NCBI GenBank assembly: GCA_964423095.1
Contig: CAYRDI010000002.1
Coordinates: 22,404-86,403, forward strand
Origin: Micavibrio_A sp964423095
GTDB taxonomy: Bacteria > Pseudomonadota > Alphaproteobacteria > Micavibrionales > Micavibrionaceae
Direction: 5' to 3'
DNA length: 64,000 nucleotides
Numbering within the stretch: the stretch's first letter is position 1; each line of letters starts with the position of its first letter. The notes below the pieces were generated by a model. It had not been told where the DNA came from and did no database searches. It worked only from the letters and a program-made list of their open reading frames with translations. Positions 18,146 to 27,916 of this stretch are shown here, piece after piece. The position numbers and the translations under genes are program-made.

Positions 18146-19048
18146 ATGGCTTCTATGTCACGCGGCCTCGTTCTGGCCTCTCTTTCCGTATCCATTCTGG
18201 CCCTGGGTGCCTGCGCCAGTTCCGGCGGCGGCAACACCAACATGTCGAATGTCAGCGAAGCCAAGCGCGTTGACGCCATTCTGGAGCGCGCGGTGCAGGA
18301 AGCAAAAGCATCGGGCAACAAAACGGACACGCTGATCCTTCTTGAAAAAATCTATCAACGCAACCCGGACGATCCTGCCGTTGCCACCAGTTTCGGACAA
18401 GCCTTGCGCGAAGACGGGCAACTGAACCGCGCACGGCAAGTGCTCGCCCCCTATGCAGATGGCGACAAGGCCTATGCGGATGCCGTAACGGAACTTTCGA
18501 TGGTCGAACTTTCATTGGGCCAATATAAATCGGCAGAGCTGACCGCCCGCCGCGCGGTCGAACTGGACCCAAAATCAGGCCGTGCGTTCATGGCATTGGG
18601 CACTGCACTGGATGCGCAAAACTATCACGAACAGGCCGAAGTCGCCTTTCGCCGCGGTATCGACAACTGGAAAGGCGATCCCGCGCCGATCATGAACAAC
18701 CTCGCGCTGAACCTTGCTTCGCAAAACAAGCTGGATCAGGCGATCGACATGCTTAAAAAAGCACAGGAAATTTCACCGGGGCGGATCGAACTGGAGCGCA
18801 ATATGCGCATCATCAACACATTGAAAGAATCCGCCGATGATTTCCTGATCAAACAGGCCGCCGAAGAAAAGAAAGCCAAAACCCCGGCCCCTGTGAAAAA
18901 AGTGGAGGCACCGGTACAAGAACCCCAAAAGGTTGAAAAACCCGTTGAGGCAAAGGCAACCGCGGCACCAAAAGCCATCACGCCGGAAAAAGTGGAACCG
19001 GCCGCGCAAACGCCGGAAAAAAAGAAAAACTTCGGTAAAAGCCAGTAA
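18146..19048 (+). CDS. tadD: TPR lipoprotein of the Tad pilus system (TadD-like)
   Basis: The 300-aa protein has a lipoprotein signal with the lipobox LALGAC at Cys23. Tandem tetratricopeptide repeats follow (for example YKSAELTARRAVELDPKSGR and KLDQAIDMLKKAQEISPGR). The tail is Lys/Pro/Ala-rich and ends in EKKKNFGKSQ. TadD proteins act as pilotins or assembly factors for the Tad secretin. I chose the ATG at 18146, with AAGGG eight bases upstream, rather than the ATG at 18122. It is convergent with tadC and 15 bases from its end. Confidence 0.88.
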   Translation: MASMSRGLVLASLSVSILALGACASSGGGNTNMSNVSEAKRVDAILERAVQEAKASGNKTDTLILLEKIYQRNPDDPAVATSFGQALREDGQLNRARQVLAPYADGDKAYADAVTELSMVELSLGQYKSAELTARRAVELDPKSGRAFMALGTALDAQNYHEQAEVAFRRGIDNWKGDPAPIMNNLALNLASQNKLDQAIDMLKKAQEISPGRIELERNMRIINTLKESADDFLIKQAAEEKKAKTPAPVKKVEAPVQEPQKVEKPVEAKATAAPKAITPEKVEPAAQTPEKKKNFGKSQ

Positions 19049-19063
19049 CCACCGGCCGAACCA

Positions 19064-20005
19064 TCAGAAGGTTTCGGAGATTTTGATTCCGGCGGGGCCC
19101 AGAATCACAATGAACAGGGCTGGCAGGAAAAATACAATCATCGGCACGGTCAGTTTCGGCGGCAAGGAAGCAGCCTTTTGTTCCGCCTTCGCCATCCGGA
19201 TGTCGCGTAATTCGTCGGACATGACACGCAAGGCCTGTGATACGGATGTCCCGTATTGTTCGGCCTGAATAAGGGCCGTGGCAAAAGATTTCCCAAAGCC
19301 CCCCACCCGTTTGCCAAAATCAGACAACGCCGTGCGGCGGTCATTCAACATCGCCATTTCGGCACTGAGGATGGCAAGTTCTTCGGCCAGGATCGGTGAA
19401 TGTTCCGCCACTTCCAGTGCGACACGATCAACCGTTTGTTCCAGCCCGATCCCGCCTTGCACACAAATCAACATCATGTCGAGCGAATCCGGAAAGGTCA
19501 GGTTGATTTCTTCCAGGCGTTTGATTGCCGTGTTTTTTACAAGGATTCTGGGAAGGAAAAACCCAGTCAATGCCGCCGCGGCAATAATGGCAACCGAGGC
19601 CACGGGCGGAATATCCTTGGTCGATTTCGAAATGACCAAAAACGCAAACAAGACAAGAATGACCGGCAATATGATTTGCGTCAGCATATATTTCAACGGT
19701 GCCGTCGGCCCGCGGATACCGGCCTGCAACAAAGTCAAACGCACCTTTTCCCCGTATTCCCCGGCCAGCCGCTGGATTTTGAACATCGCGGTCATGGAAT
19801 CCTTGGCCGACAGGCTCTTCGGGCCTTTGCGGTTCAATTCTTCCTTCGTTGCTTCAAACAAGGCTTTGCGTTTTTTCTCGATGACATTTTTGAAACGCTC
19901 TTTTTTATCTTCCCTTTGCAAAAAGGGGTAAACAAAAGCCGCAAAGGACGCCGCTGCCGCAACCGCGCTTCCCACCGTAATCAAAAGATTGGTCGTCAGT
20001 TCCAT
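19064..20005 (-). CDS. tadC: Tad pilus inner membrane platform protein TadC
   Basis: The 313-aa product belongs to the type II secretion F (GspF/TadC) family. It has an N-terminal membrane helix, a pair in the middle and one at the C-terminus. FPDSLDMMLICVQGGIGLEQ and AEQYGTSVSQALRVMSDELR are the conserved cytoplasmic motifs. With TadB it forms the inner membrane platform on which the TadA ATPase acts. It is the last gene of the leftward cpa/tad operon, 7 bases after tadB. Confidence 0.95.
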   Translation of the reverse strand: MELTTNLLITVGSAVAAAASFAAFVYPFLQREDKKERFKNVIEKKRKALFEATKEELNRKGPKSLSAKDSMTAMFKIQRLAGEYGEKVRLTLLQAGIRGPTAPLKYMLTQIILPVILVLFAFLVISKSTKDIPPVASVAIIAAAALTGFFLPRILVKNTAIKRLEEINLTFPDSLDMMLICVQGGIGLEQTVDRVALEVAEHSPILAEELAILSAEMAMLNDRRTALSDFGKRVGGFGKSFATALIQAEQYGTSVSQALRVMSDELRDIRMAKAEQKAASLPPKLTVPMIVFFLPALFIVILGPAGIKISETF

Positions 20006-20012
20006 GGAAATA

Positions 20013-20996
20013 TCACACCCTGAAGTTAATCATTTGTCGCATGACGAACACGCCACAAGACATCCAGAAAAGCGCACCGCCCAGCATCCATTTCCCAGTC
20101 GGGTGAACGAACAGCAGGCTGATATAATCCGGATTGATCGAATACATGGCCCCCGCCACAAAAACAGGAAGGCAACCGATAATAAGGGCGGAGGATTTCG
20201 CCTCCGACGACAACGCCTGCACTTTACGTTTCAGGCGGAACCGCGCACGGATCACCTTGGCAAGTCCTTCAAGAATTTCAGACAAGGAAGACCCCGTTTG
20301 CGCCTGGATGGTCACGGCGGTGGCAAACATCTGCATTTCAGGAAGTGGCATACGGCGGGCGGATTCCTGCACCGCTTCGGGAAGCGAAACGCCAATCTTT
20401 TGCTGGTCGAAAATACGGCCCATTTCATCACCGATCGGCCCCGTATATTCCCTTGCCACCATCTTGATGGCTTCACTGACCGGCATACCCGCCCGCAAAA
20501 GCCGCGTCATGGCATCGAGCGCGTCCGCCAGTTCGGACAAAAATTTCTTTTGCCGGCGGGCAATCATCTTCTTCAAAATAAATTTCGGAATCCCCATAAA
20601 GGTGAAGATCGCCGTCATGATGATTACAAAATTACTCTTGCCCCACAGATAGACAAGACCTGTCATGACAAACGAAAACAAGAAGGAATAAAGCCAGTAT
20701 TGGTGTGGTGTGATTTTCAAACCCGCCTGATCCAGCCTGCTCGAAAGGCTTTTTTTCTTTTTTTCTTCTTCTTCCTCAGTTTCTGCAGCCCCTTCCTTCA
20801 ATTTTCTGGCCAGAGCTTCGCGGCGCATATCCTTTGCGCTTTTTTTTGTTCCGCCATCCGGTGTCGAACCGCGGATTACGGTCATCATGCGGTTTTTCTT
20901 TTTGTTTTTGGACGAAACCAGCAAAAAAGCAATCATGCCGGTCATCACCAGCACGAGCGATAAAGACACAATCATAATGATCATGTTCTTATCCAT
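20013..20996 (-). CDS. tadB: Tad pilus inner membrane platform protein TadB
   Basis: The 327-aa GspF-family protein has an N-terminal membrane segment, a charged linker with a run of Glu and Lys (EEEEEKKKK), two middle helices and a C-terminal helix. DALDAMTRLLRAGMPVSEAI and IQAQTGSSLSEILEGLAKVI are the family motifs. I placed the start at the ATG for MDKNMII, which overlaps the tadA end by 8 bases. The longer frame adds a Trp-rich stretch that is out of character. Confidence 0.94.
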   Translation of the reverse strand: MDKNMIIMIVSLSLVLVMTGMIAFLLVSSKNKKKNRMMTVIRGSTPDGGTKKSAKDMRREALARKLKEGAAETEEEEEKKKKSLSSRLDQAGLKITPHQYWLYSFLFSFVMTGLVYLWGKSNFVIIMTAIFTFMGIPKFILKKMIARRQKKFLSELADALDAMTRLLRAGMPVSEAIKMVAREYTGPIGDEMGRIFDQQKIGVSLPEAVQESARRMPLPEMQMFATAVTIQAQTGSSLSEILEGLAKVIRARFRLKRKVQALSSEAKSSALIIGCLPVFVAGAMYSINPDYISLLFVHPTGKWMLGGALFWMSCGVFVMRQMINFRV

Positions 20997-22527
20997 AGGC
21001 TTCCTCCATCGCGTCCAGAACCAGTTTTTCCACATTGAACTGGCGCGCTTTATCCCAGAATTTCGGACGCATACCCGAAGAGGTCAGTTTGGTTATCAAC
21101 TTGCCGCGTTCGTCTTCGCCCAAAAATTCCAGATGGAACAAATCCTGCATTGTCACGACATCGCCTTCCATACCCGTGATCTCGGAAATATGGGTGACTT
21201 TCCGTGAACCATCGCGCAAACGCTGCACCTGGATAATCACATTGACGGCGGATGCAATCTGTTCGCGCACCGCGGCCTGCGGCAAATTCAAACCGCCCAT
21301 GGCGATCATGTTTTCCATACGGGTAATGGCTTCACGCGGGTTGTTGGCGTGAACCGTTCCCATGGAACCGTCATGGCCCGTATTCATTGCCTGTAACAGA
21401 TCGAACGCTTCGGGGCCGCGAACCTCCCCCACGATAATGCGTTCGGGACGCATACGCAGGCAGTTCCGCACCAGATCACGCATCGTGATTTCCCCGACGC
21501 CTTCAAGGTTGGCCGGGCGTGTTTCAAGGCGCACGACGTGCGGTTGTTGTAATTGCAATTCGCAGGCATCTTCGCAGGTGATAATCCGTTCGCCCGCTTC
21601 GATATAGCGGGTCAGACAGTTCAGCATCGTGGTTTTCCCCGATCCCGTACCGCCGGAAATCAGCACGTTCACGCGGCAGCGGCCGATCGCCATGATCAGT
21701 TTGGCCGCGCTTGGCGTCATCGCCCCGTATTCAAGAAGTTTTTCAAGCGTCAGTTTGTCTTTTTTGAATTTCCGGATGGTCATGCAAGCGCCATCCACTG
21801 CCAGCGGCGGTATAATCACGTTCACACGCGAACCATCAGGCAAACGCGCATCGCAAATCGGTGAAGATTCATCGACACGGCGACCGATCGCCCCCACGAT
21901 CCGTTGCGCGATCGTCGTCAAATGCTGGTTGTCACGAAACCGGATACGGGATTTTTCAATCTTTCCGCTCACCTCGATATAGGTGGTGTCCGGCCCGTTG
22001 ATCATAATATCGGCGATGTCATCGCGTTCGAGCAGTTCTTCGAGCGGGCCAAAGCCCAACATGTCGTTTGTGCATTCGCGGGCAATGCTGGCAAGTTCCG
22101 TCGGCGTCACATCGATATTGCGGAACCTTGCAATTTCTTCGACGGCGGCGTTGACCTCGTTCTTGGCCTCTTCGGCCTTCATGCGTGCCAATGCTTTCAG
22201 ATCGATCCCGTCACGAAGATCCAGCCAGATCCGGTTGCGCGCGCGTTGAAGGCGCAGAGAATCCATGCTCTGCGCGGCGGTCGGTTCATCCGTTTCCTCG
22301 ACATGAACCTCCAGAACGTCATCATCCATCGTTTTGACGGGCTTTGCCGCTTTGTCTTCACCCGGTGCCGTGGCGGCAGCAGCAGTGGCGACCGGTTTTT
22401 CTGCCGCAGGTTTTGCGGCCGGCGCGGTCACTTCGGTCTTTACCTCTTGTTTTTTTGGCTCTGCCGCGGGTTTGGCGGCGGCAGGCGTTGCCGGAGGCGT
22501 CATGCCATCTTGCTTTTTACCGAACAT
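20989..22527 (-). CDS. tadA: Tad pilus secretion ATPase TadA/CpaF
   Basis: The 512-aa hexameric ATPase powers Flp pilus assembly. It shows Walker A ISGGTGSGKTTMLN, Walker B RIIVGEVRGPEAFDLL and the His box HDGSMGTVHANNPREAI. The first about 85 residues are a low-complexity Ala/Pro/Lys linker, common in CpaF. The 15-base spacing after cpaE and the overlap with tadB show a continuous operon. Confidence 0.97.
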   Translation of the reverse strand: MFGKKQDGMTPPATPAAAKPAAEPKKQEVKTEVTAPAAKPAAEKPVATAAAATAPGEDKAAKPVKTMDDDVLEVHVEETDEPTAAQSMDSLRLQRARNRIWLDLRDGIDLKALARMKAEEAKNEVNAAVEEIARFRNIDVTPTELASIARECTNDMLGFGPLEELLERDDIADIMINGPDTTYIEVSGKIEKSRIRFRDNQHLTTIAQRIVGAIGRRVDESSPICDARLPDGSRVNVIIPPLAVDGACMTIRKFKKDKLTLEKLLEYGAMTPSAAKLIMAIGRCRVNVLISGGTGSGKTTMLNCLTRYIEAGERIITCEDACELQLQQPHVVRLETRPANLEGVGEITMRDLVRNCLRMRPERIIVGEVRGPEAFDLLQAMNTGHDGSMGTVHANNPREAITRMENMIAMGGLNLPQAAVREQIASAVNVIIQVQRLRDGSRKVTHISEITGMEGDVVTMQDLFHLEFLGEDERGKLITKLTSSGMRPKFWDKARQFNVEKLVLDAMEEAYG

Positions 22528-22542
22528 GAACCCTCCTTCCGT

Positions 22543-23775
22543 TTACTTTTTTGTTTTGAGTTTTCCAAGAAGGCCGCCAAGGAGGCCATCATCGGTTTGT
22601 TTTTCCGTTGCAACGAAATCCTTACCGACCACTTTTTGCAAGACGGGCATGATCAACTGGACAAAATCCTGTCCCGGTTTTGTGGCGGAAAGTTTTTGTC
22701 CTTCGTTTTCGGCGGCCGCCATCAATTTCGGATCGAACGGCAACACGGCGACCGGATCGCAATCCATGGCGGTTTTTATGTCGGCCTTTGGCACTTCTTT
22801 TCCCGGCGCGATCCCGGACATATTGACGATCAGGTCGATATTCTTTGCCTGCCCGCCATGCAGCTTTTTGGCTTCTTGCATCAACGATCGCGCGGCCCGC
22901 AACGACGAAAGCATGGGCGTGGACACCAGTGCAATTTCATGTGCACGGGTCAAGACCGTTTTTTTCATGTCCGGCGTCGCGCCCGAAAGGTCAACGATCA
23001 CCACCGGATAGCTGGAAAGGGCATTGTTGAGAATTTCTTCAAACTGGGCGGAGGCAACGTGTGAATCAAGCATGGATTCAAGGCCCGTGGCCAGAACAAA
23101 GAGCATTTCGCCAATCTGTTGCGTCATCCGTTTGACCGAATCCGCATCACGCGACAACACGGCCTTGATGGCCTCTTGCGTACTCGCCACCGGTTCGAAA
23201 CCAATCCCGACAGGAAGGGAAGACCAGGCCCCACAGGCATCCAGAATCAATGTTTTCTGACCCAAAAGATTGGCAGAAGCATCCGCCATCGCCTGTGCAA
23301 TCGATGATACGCCCACCCCGCCCTTCGCCCCGATCAGGGCGACCATGCGGCTGCCGCTCGCACCCAGCTTTTCAATCAGGCTGGAGGCGATCACTTCGCT
23401 CAATGTTTCATAGGGAACCGGATAAACCAGATAATCGCTGACCCCCATCGCTGTCAGGCTGCGGTACAGGTTTACATCATTGACGGGGCCGATCACAATC
23501 GCGCTGGTATTTTCCCCGCAATGACCGGAAAGGGCCCCAAGACGTTCTATAAAAGACGGGTCCGTCGTGTCCGTTTCGATGATGATGATTTCCGGCGACG
23601 TGATTTCCGCATAATTCTGGATGGCGGTTTCGACATCGCCTTCTTGAACCCGTACATTCACGCGCGCAAAACGCCAATCGTCTTCCAACTTTTTGGCAGC
23701 CTCGATCGTCGGTTTGTCTTTCAAGAAAAGATCAACCGTTGCGCCGGGCAATAAAATAGAAGTTTCCGTACTCAC
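22543..23775 (-). CDS. cpaE: Pilus assembly ATPase CpaE/TadZ
   Basis: The 410-aa product has an atypical receiver-like N-terminal domain (about 1-135) and a MinD/ParA-like ATPase domain. The latter contains the deviant Walker A VALIGAKGGVGVSSIAQA and the switch segment YPVVIVDLSGATPD. CpaE/TadZ places the Tad machine at the cell pole. It ends with a Gly/Leu/Lys tail (GGLLGKLKTKK). It lies between cpaD and tadA in the operon. Confidence 0.95.
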   Translation of the reverse strand: MSTETSILLPGATVDLFLKDKPTIEAAKKLEDDWRFARVNVRVQEGDVETAIQNYAEITSPEIIIIETDTTDPSFIERLGALSGHCGENTSAIVIGPVNDVNLYRSLTAMGVSDYLVYPVPYETLSEVIASSLIEKLGASGSRMVALIGAKGGVGVSSIAQAMADASANLLGQKTLILDACGAWSSLPVGIGFEPVASTQEAIKAVLSRDADSVKRMTQQIGEMLFVLATGLESMLDSHVASAQFEEILNNALSSYPVVIVDLSGATPDMKKTVLTRAHEIALVSTPMLSSLRAARSLMQEAKKLHGGQAKNIDLIVNMSGIAPGKEVPKADIKTAMDCDPVAVLPFDPKLMAAAENEGQKLSATKPGQDFVQLIMPVLQKVVGKDFVATEKQTDDGLLGGLLGKLKTKK

Positions 23776-23800
23776 GTCCCCTCACCTACCTCCGGCCTGC

Positions 23801-24457
23801 TTAGTTCGTTTTGGCATCCGAACTGGTAAATTTATTCAAATCACCTTCGGCTTCCTTGGGGTCCACAACGCGGTAATATTCAACCGTGTTCGATGATCGG
23901 CGGCCATCAGCCGGTTCCGATACGCTGACGCCGGCCATGTCGGACGGGCGGTAAATTTGTTTGGCCAGCATCGAATCCACCGAACAACCGAATTTATAGC
24001 TGCCGATTTCAGCGGTGGTCAGACCATCGTCGAACCCCGGCATATTACGGCATCCGGCCGGAGCCTGTGCGTTCACCGCATCATAAGACACCATCAGCGT
24101 GGGTTTGGCACCGGAAGTTTTGACCGTTTCACCGGATACGGATCTGACACCGAATTCGGCCAGCTGGCTTTTGATACCGGCAAGATCATTATACGCCTTC
24201 ATCGCGCCATAGCTTTTATCGGCAGGGTCGTAGCCCAGCGAAAGATGCAATGTATCGGCGCCGAATCGTTTGTATTTATCGGAGACGTTGTAAAGGTATC
24301 CTTTTGTCACCTGCGATACGGGCATTTGTTCCATATTGGTTTCGGAAACCAGTTGCGGGCGCTCATTATTCATCATGGACGGCGTGGATTGACGCGCGCA
24401 TCCCGATGACAAAGCCGTACAAACCAGCAAAAGTGAAAACGAGGCTATTTTTTTCAT
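23801..24457 (-). CDS. cpaD: Pilus assembly lipoprotein CpaD
   Basis: The 218-aa lipoprotein has the lipobox LSSGC at Cys20. The CpaD family features YKRFGADTLHLSLGYDPADK and GCRNMPGFDDG are visible. Two Cys (in GCRN and FGCS) may pair. CpaD helps the CpaC secretin at the outer membrane. Order cpaB-cpaC-cpaD-cpaE is the standard Caulobacter order. It starts 10 bases after cpaC ends. Confidence 0.92.
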   Translation of the reverse strand: MKKIASFSLLLVCTALSSGCARQSTPSMMNNERPQLVSETNMEQMPVSQVTKGYLYNVSDKYKRFGADTLHLSLGYDPADKSYGAMKAYNDLAGIKSQLAEFGVRSVSGETVKTSGAKPTLMVSYDAVNAQAPAGCRNMPGFDDGLTTAEIGSYKFGCSVDSMLAKQIYRPSDMAGVSVSEPADGRRSSNTVEYYRVVDPKEAEGDLNKFTSSDAKTN

Positions 24458-24467
24458 TGTCCGGTCC

Positions 24468-26072
24468 TTAATCCATTATGTATCCAAATTGGCCCATGTC
24501 TTTCATCATCGCGTTCACCTTTTTCGAATTGTAGGTGCGCTTGATGTTACTTTCGAAAACATTGTTCGCGGTGTTTTGTTCATGTTCCACAGGCGCGGCC
24601 GGAGCATTGCCGACGGGCGTGTCCTTTAACATGGTTTGTTGCGACAATCCGGCGGCAGGAGCCATGGCGAATTTTGATCCTGATTTTCCGTCTTCTTCAC
24701 CCGGCAGGGATTCAAGATCGTCCATGCTCAGACGCGGAATATCGTTCAGGTTCGTGGCTGTTTTGTCCGGCGCAGGGGCTGCGGCCGCCGCCTGGTTCTG
24801 CGCGAACGGACGCACCAGATAGGGGGTAATCATAACCACCAGTTCGGATTCATTGCGCTGGAACGAATCTGATTTCAAAAGATCGCCCACCACCGGAACC
24901 TTGTTGATCCCGGGAATGCTGGTCAGGGACGAAACCGTATCCGATTGCAGAAGACCTGCGATCATCAATGTTCCGCCGCTCGGCAATTCCACAGTCGTTT
25001 CGGCACGGCGGACGTTAAAGGTCGGAACCGTAATCCCTTGGAGCTGTAGGTTATTGTCGTAGCTTGCGCTGGAGACTTCCGTGGACATTTCAAGGCTGAT
25101 CCGGCTTTCGGACATCACGGTCGGACGGAAGTTCAAGCTGACGCCGAACGGATGGAATTCGTAAATCAGGTTTCCGTTCCGGTCGATTTCGGTCGGGATC
25201 GGAATTTCGCCACCGGCGAGGAACCCGGCTTGTTCACCGGAAATGGCGGTCAGGTTCGGTTCGGCAAGCGTGTTGACGATTCCTTCGTCTTCCAGAGCGC
25301 GGGCCACGAAATTCAGCGGGCCAAAACCGGAAGAGCTGTAGGACAAGGCCAGAATACCCAACTGTGCCGGTGCCGTCAGGCCAAGGCCAGAGGCCGCCGC
25401 GAGCGCACCGGTAAGCGCACTGCCGCCGACATTCTGTACAGATGTTTCAACACCCAGATCTTTCAAAGCACTGCGCGAAGCCTCAAGAATACGGACTTTC
25501 AGCATTACCTGTTGTTCGCCGTTCACGTTTAGCATGTTTACGATCAACTGATCCGGCGTCTGTCCGGCTGCCTGCTGAATTTCGCCAGCATAATGGCTGA
25601 CCAGATTGACAATGCTGTTGGCAACCGCAGGCGTCGATACGTTTCCGGTCAGGACAACCTGATCGGTCAGGGCCCGAACCTTGACCGCTTCGTTCGGATA
25701 CAGTTCATGAACCATGGTTTCGAGTTTGGCCGTATCCATCTGGACATGGACATTCATTTTTTTCAGGACGTTTCCATCCGTATCCAGAATCATGATGTTG
25801 GTTTCGCCGAGGGCGTTTCCAACCAGATAAAGCTGGTTCGCCTTGACCGCCATCACGTCCACAACGGACGGATTGGCCACCATAACATCGGCCACCTTGC
25901 CGCTGGTTGTGATCATTTCGGCCTTGCCGAGCATCAGATTGACGCGGCCGTCATCCATTTGCTTGAGCGTCAAGTCCCCTTTGTCGGCATAGGCTTTGGC
26001 AACCGGAAAAGCACCGGCCAGAACCATTGCTGCGAGAAGGCATACAGCTTTTTTCATCATTGTCGTTTTCAT
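24468..26072 (-). CDS. cpaC: Tad pilus outer membrane secretin CpaC/RcpA
   Basis: The 534-aa secretin has a signal peptide ending near AKAYADKG. A pilus N-domain follows (MITTSGKVADVMVANPSVVD), then a BON-like region. The secretin channel domain ends with VELPSGGTLMIAGLLQSD and SELVVMITPYLVRPF. After that comes an extended C-terminal tail of about 130 residues with Ala/Pro-rich sequence. It forms the outer membrane pore for the Flp pilus. Its ATG overlaps the cpaB stop by 4 bases (ATGA). Confidence 0.96.
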   Translation of the reverse strand: MKTTMMKKAVCLLAAMVLAGAFPVAKAYADKGDLTLKQMDDGRVNLMLGKAEMITTSGKVADVMVANPSVVDVMAVKANQLYLVGNALGETNIMILDTDGNVLKKMNVHVQMDTAKLETMVHELYPNEAVKVRALTDQVVLTGNVSTPAVANSIVNLVSHYAGEIQQAAGQTPDQLIVNMLNVNGEQQVMLKVRILEASRSALKDLGVETSVQNVGGSALTGALAAASGLGLTAPAQLGILALSYSSSGFGPLNFVARALEDEGIVNTLAEPNLTAISGEQAGFLAGGEIPIPTEIDRNGNLIYEFHPFGVSLNFRPTVMSESRISLEMSTEVSSASYDNNLQLQGITVPTFNVRRAETTVELPSGGTLMIAGLLQSDTVSSLTSIPGINKVPVVGDLLKSDSFQRNESELVVMITPYLVRPFAQNQAAAAAPAPDKTATNLNDIPRLSMDDLESLPGEEDGKSGSKFAMAPAAGLSQQTMLKDTPVGNAPAAPVEHEQNTANNVFESNIKRTYNSKKVNAMMKDMGQFGYIMD

Positions 26073-27040
26073 TCTTCACCTTCCGATGAATTTCTCTCTG
26101 CGGAATCGTTGTTTTCTTCGTTCGCCGGTGCGCCATCGCTATCGGCAGCAGAACCGGAATTCTTTTCATCAAACACTATTTCGGCTCCGCCATGCGGACG
26201 CATTTCAATAACCGTGGTGCCGTCATAGATACGAACCGGGCCGCTGCCGGAACCGCCGCTTTTAATACGGTTCACGTTTTGAATGGCACGGCTCATTTCC
26301 ACATCGGTGGTCAGGCCGTTGTCACCTTCGACAACCGTTTCATCGCCCATGCGGCGCAAGGCCAGACGCAGGTCACCCATTTTGGCGCCCAACGCGATTT
26401 TTTCCGCGCCCTTGGCATCGACTTCCAGCGTCACGGTCCGTGCGATTTTGGCTTTTTCCTGATCGCGGCCCGCTTCCTGGTCAACGGCCAGAACGCGAAC
26501 GTGGCTGAGAATCGTTTCGGAGGCGTGTTTATTGATAAAGGCATCCGTTTCGGCCGTTTTGTTGGCACGGTCCACGGTGTAGGAATATGTGAGAATGACA
26601 TCGACATAATCGCCGGGCGATACGAAACCGCCAGCCATCGTATCGGCCTTCACCGGAATAGCCACCGCGCGCATGTCTTTTTTCATCATCGCGGCGACAA
26701 GGTTTCCTTTGCCTTCTTTGAAAATATAGCTTTGCAGAACCGGCTGCCCCGCGGAAACAGGTTCGATCGTCCGGCCTTTTAGGGCATCGGAGGCTTTTTG
26801 TTCGTCATCTTTGCGGATAATCGCGCCTGTAAACGCGCGCTCTCCCGGCCATGCCTGCCATTTCAAATCGGAATCGCCCAGTTCGGTCCCGATCGGCAAA
26901 TCTTTTGCCGCAACCAGAACCTGAACCTGCGGCCCTTTTGTGCCGCCGGATTTTCCACCAAGGGAAGCCTGTACCAGCACGGCCACCAGAATAGCGACCA
27001 CAAAACCACCGGCCAGAACGATCATCACGTTTTTATTCAT
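26069..27040 (-). CDS. cpaB: Pilus assembly protein CpaB/RcpC
   Basis: The 323-aa product begins with a membrane anchor (NVMIVLAGGFVVAILVAVLV). An SAF domain follows (VLVAAKDLPIGTELGDSDL), then the RcpC domain (RAVAIPVKADTMAGGFVSPG and YVDVILTYS). The C-terminus is acidic. It is periplasmic and stabilises the secretin. I chose the ATG of MNKNVM at 27040; the longer frame lacks homology. It opens the cpaBCDEF-tadBC run and lies 178 bases downstream of cpaA. Confidence 0.93.
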   Translation of the reverse strand: MNKNVMIVLAGGFVVAILVAVLVQASLGGKSGGTKGPQVQVLVAAKDLPIGTELGDSDLKWQAWPGERAFTGAIIRKDDEQKASDALKGRTIEPVSAGQPVLQSYIFKEGKGNLVAAMMKKDMRAVAIPVKADTMAGGFVSPGDYVDVILTYSYTVDRANKTAETDAFINKHASETILSHVRVLAVDQEAGRDQEKAKIARTVTLEVDAKGAEKIALGAKMGDLRLALRRMGDETVVEGDNGLTTDVEMSRAIQNVNRIKSGGSGSGPVRIYDGTTVIEMRPHGGAEIVFDEKNSGSAADSDGAPANEENNDSAERNSSEGEE

Positions 27041-27218
27041 TTCAAGACTCCGTTGTCCAAATGCGGGTTTCGTGAAAGAAACCCCGTCATCTGCGGGAAG
27101 GCGCATTTAAAAGGTGAGAGAAAACACAAAAACAAAAAAAGACTACACACCCATAAAATAGCGTTTATTGGTTAAGAAACCTTGAAACGCACGTACCCGC
27201 ATATTTAAAACGCCAATC

Positions 27219-27782
27219 TTATTGTTGGCTTTCCATATTTCCTGTCAGCAGGAGAATTTTTTCAGGAGAGAAATACCCCAGTTGATAGAATGCAATCATC
27301 GCGCCAAGACAGATGGCGATGCCATAGGGAACCCCCATGCCGCCCTTTTGCGATTTGTCGATCCAGCTCCCTTCCGCCGCATTGGCAAAAAGAACCTTTT
27401 TGTTCAGAAGTTTTGTGACAAGCCCCAGCAACGCGCCGGTGATGGCCATATAGAAAAGCAGGGGCGCAAGGCCCGACAAACCCGTCCAGAGCGCAAACGC
27501 GCTGCAAAGTTTTGAATCTCCGGCCCCCATGACCTTAAGCGAAAAAAGGATAAAGGTGGCCACGAAGACCGCGCCGGCCGCAATCAGATGCGAAGACCAG
27601 GCGGCAAAAAATTCCGCGCCTTGCCCGGTCAGAAGATCCGCGGCATAGGCCGGAACGAAGGCCAGCACGATACCGGCCGCATAGACGTTCGGAATGGTCA
27701 TGGATTTGAAATCGGAAATAGCGGACGCGATCCCGAAGCCGAGCGCAACCAGCATGCAAAAGACGACAACAAACAACGTCAT
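27219..27782 (-). CDS. cpaA: Prepilin peptidase CpaA/TadV (A24)
   Basis: The 187-aa polytopic membrane protease cleaves the Flp prepilin leader. The two catalytic aspartates are in SAISDFKSMTIPN and in the family signature MGAGDSKL. About five to six membrane helices are visible, and the enzyme has the short form without a methylase domain. It sits between flp and cpaB, as in Caulobacter. It may not process the type IVa-style pseudopilins at 13889-17313. Confidence 0.95.
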   Translation of the reverse strand: MTLFVVVFCMLVALGFGIASAISDFKSMTIPNVYAAGIVLAFVPAYAADLLTGQGAEFFAAWSSHLIAAGAVFVATFILFSLKVMGAGDSKLCSAFALWTGLSGLAPLLFYMAITGALLGLVTKLLNKKVLFANAAEGSWIDKSQKGGMGVPYGIAICLGAMIAFYQLGYFSPEKILLLTGNMESQQ

Positions 27783-27844
27783 GGGAGCAGACCTAACCGT
27801 TTATGTGTGTGATGGCTGTGAAAGGAAGAATGAGAACTTTTTTG

Positions 27845-27880
27845 AAAAAGGGCCCGCCAGCCTTATGTCTCTGGCAGGCC
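27845..27880 (-). terminator. Intrinsic terminator after flp
   Basis: On the - strand GGCCTGCCAG and CTGGCGGGCC pair (one G-U) around a 10-base loop and are followed by CTTTTTC. The hairpin lies 37 bases after the flp stop. It likely lets abundant pilin message be made while cpaA onward is expressed less. Confidence 0.85.
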
Positions 27881-27916
27881 CCGAATTTTATACAGGGAAC
27901 GATCTCCCCTTTTTCA

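Noticed and set aside
21904..23064. 386-codon open frame on + across tadA and cpaE
   Set aside because: It spans the junction of two real - strand genes and is Phe/Cys/Arg-rich shadow sequence.
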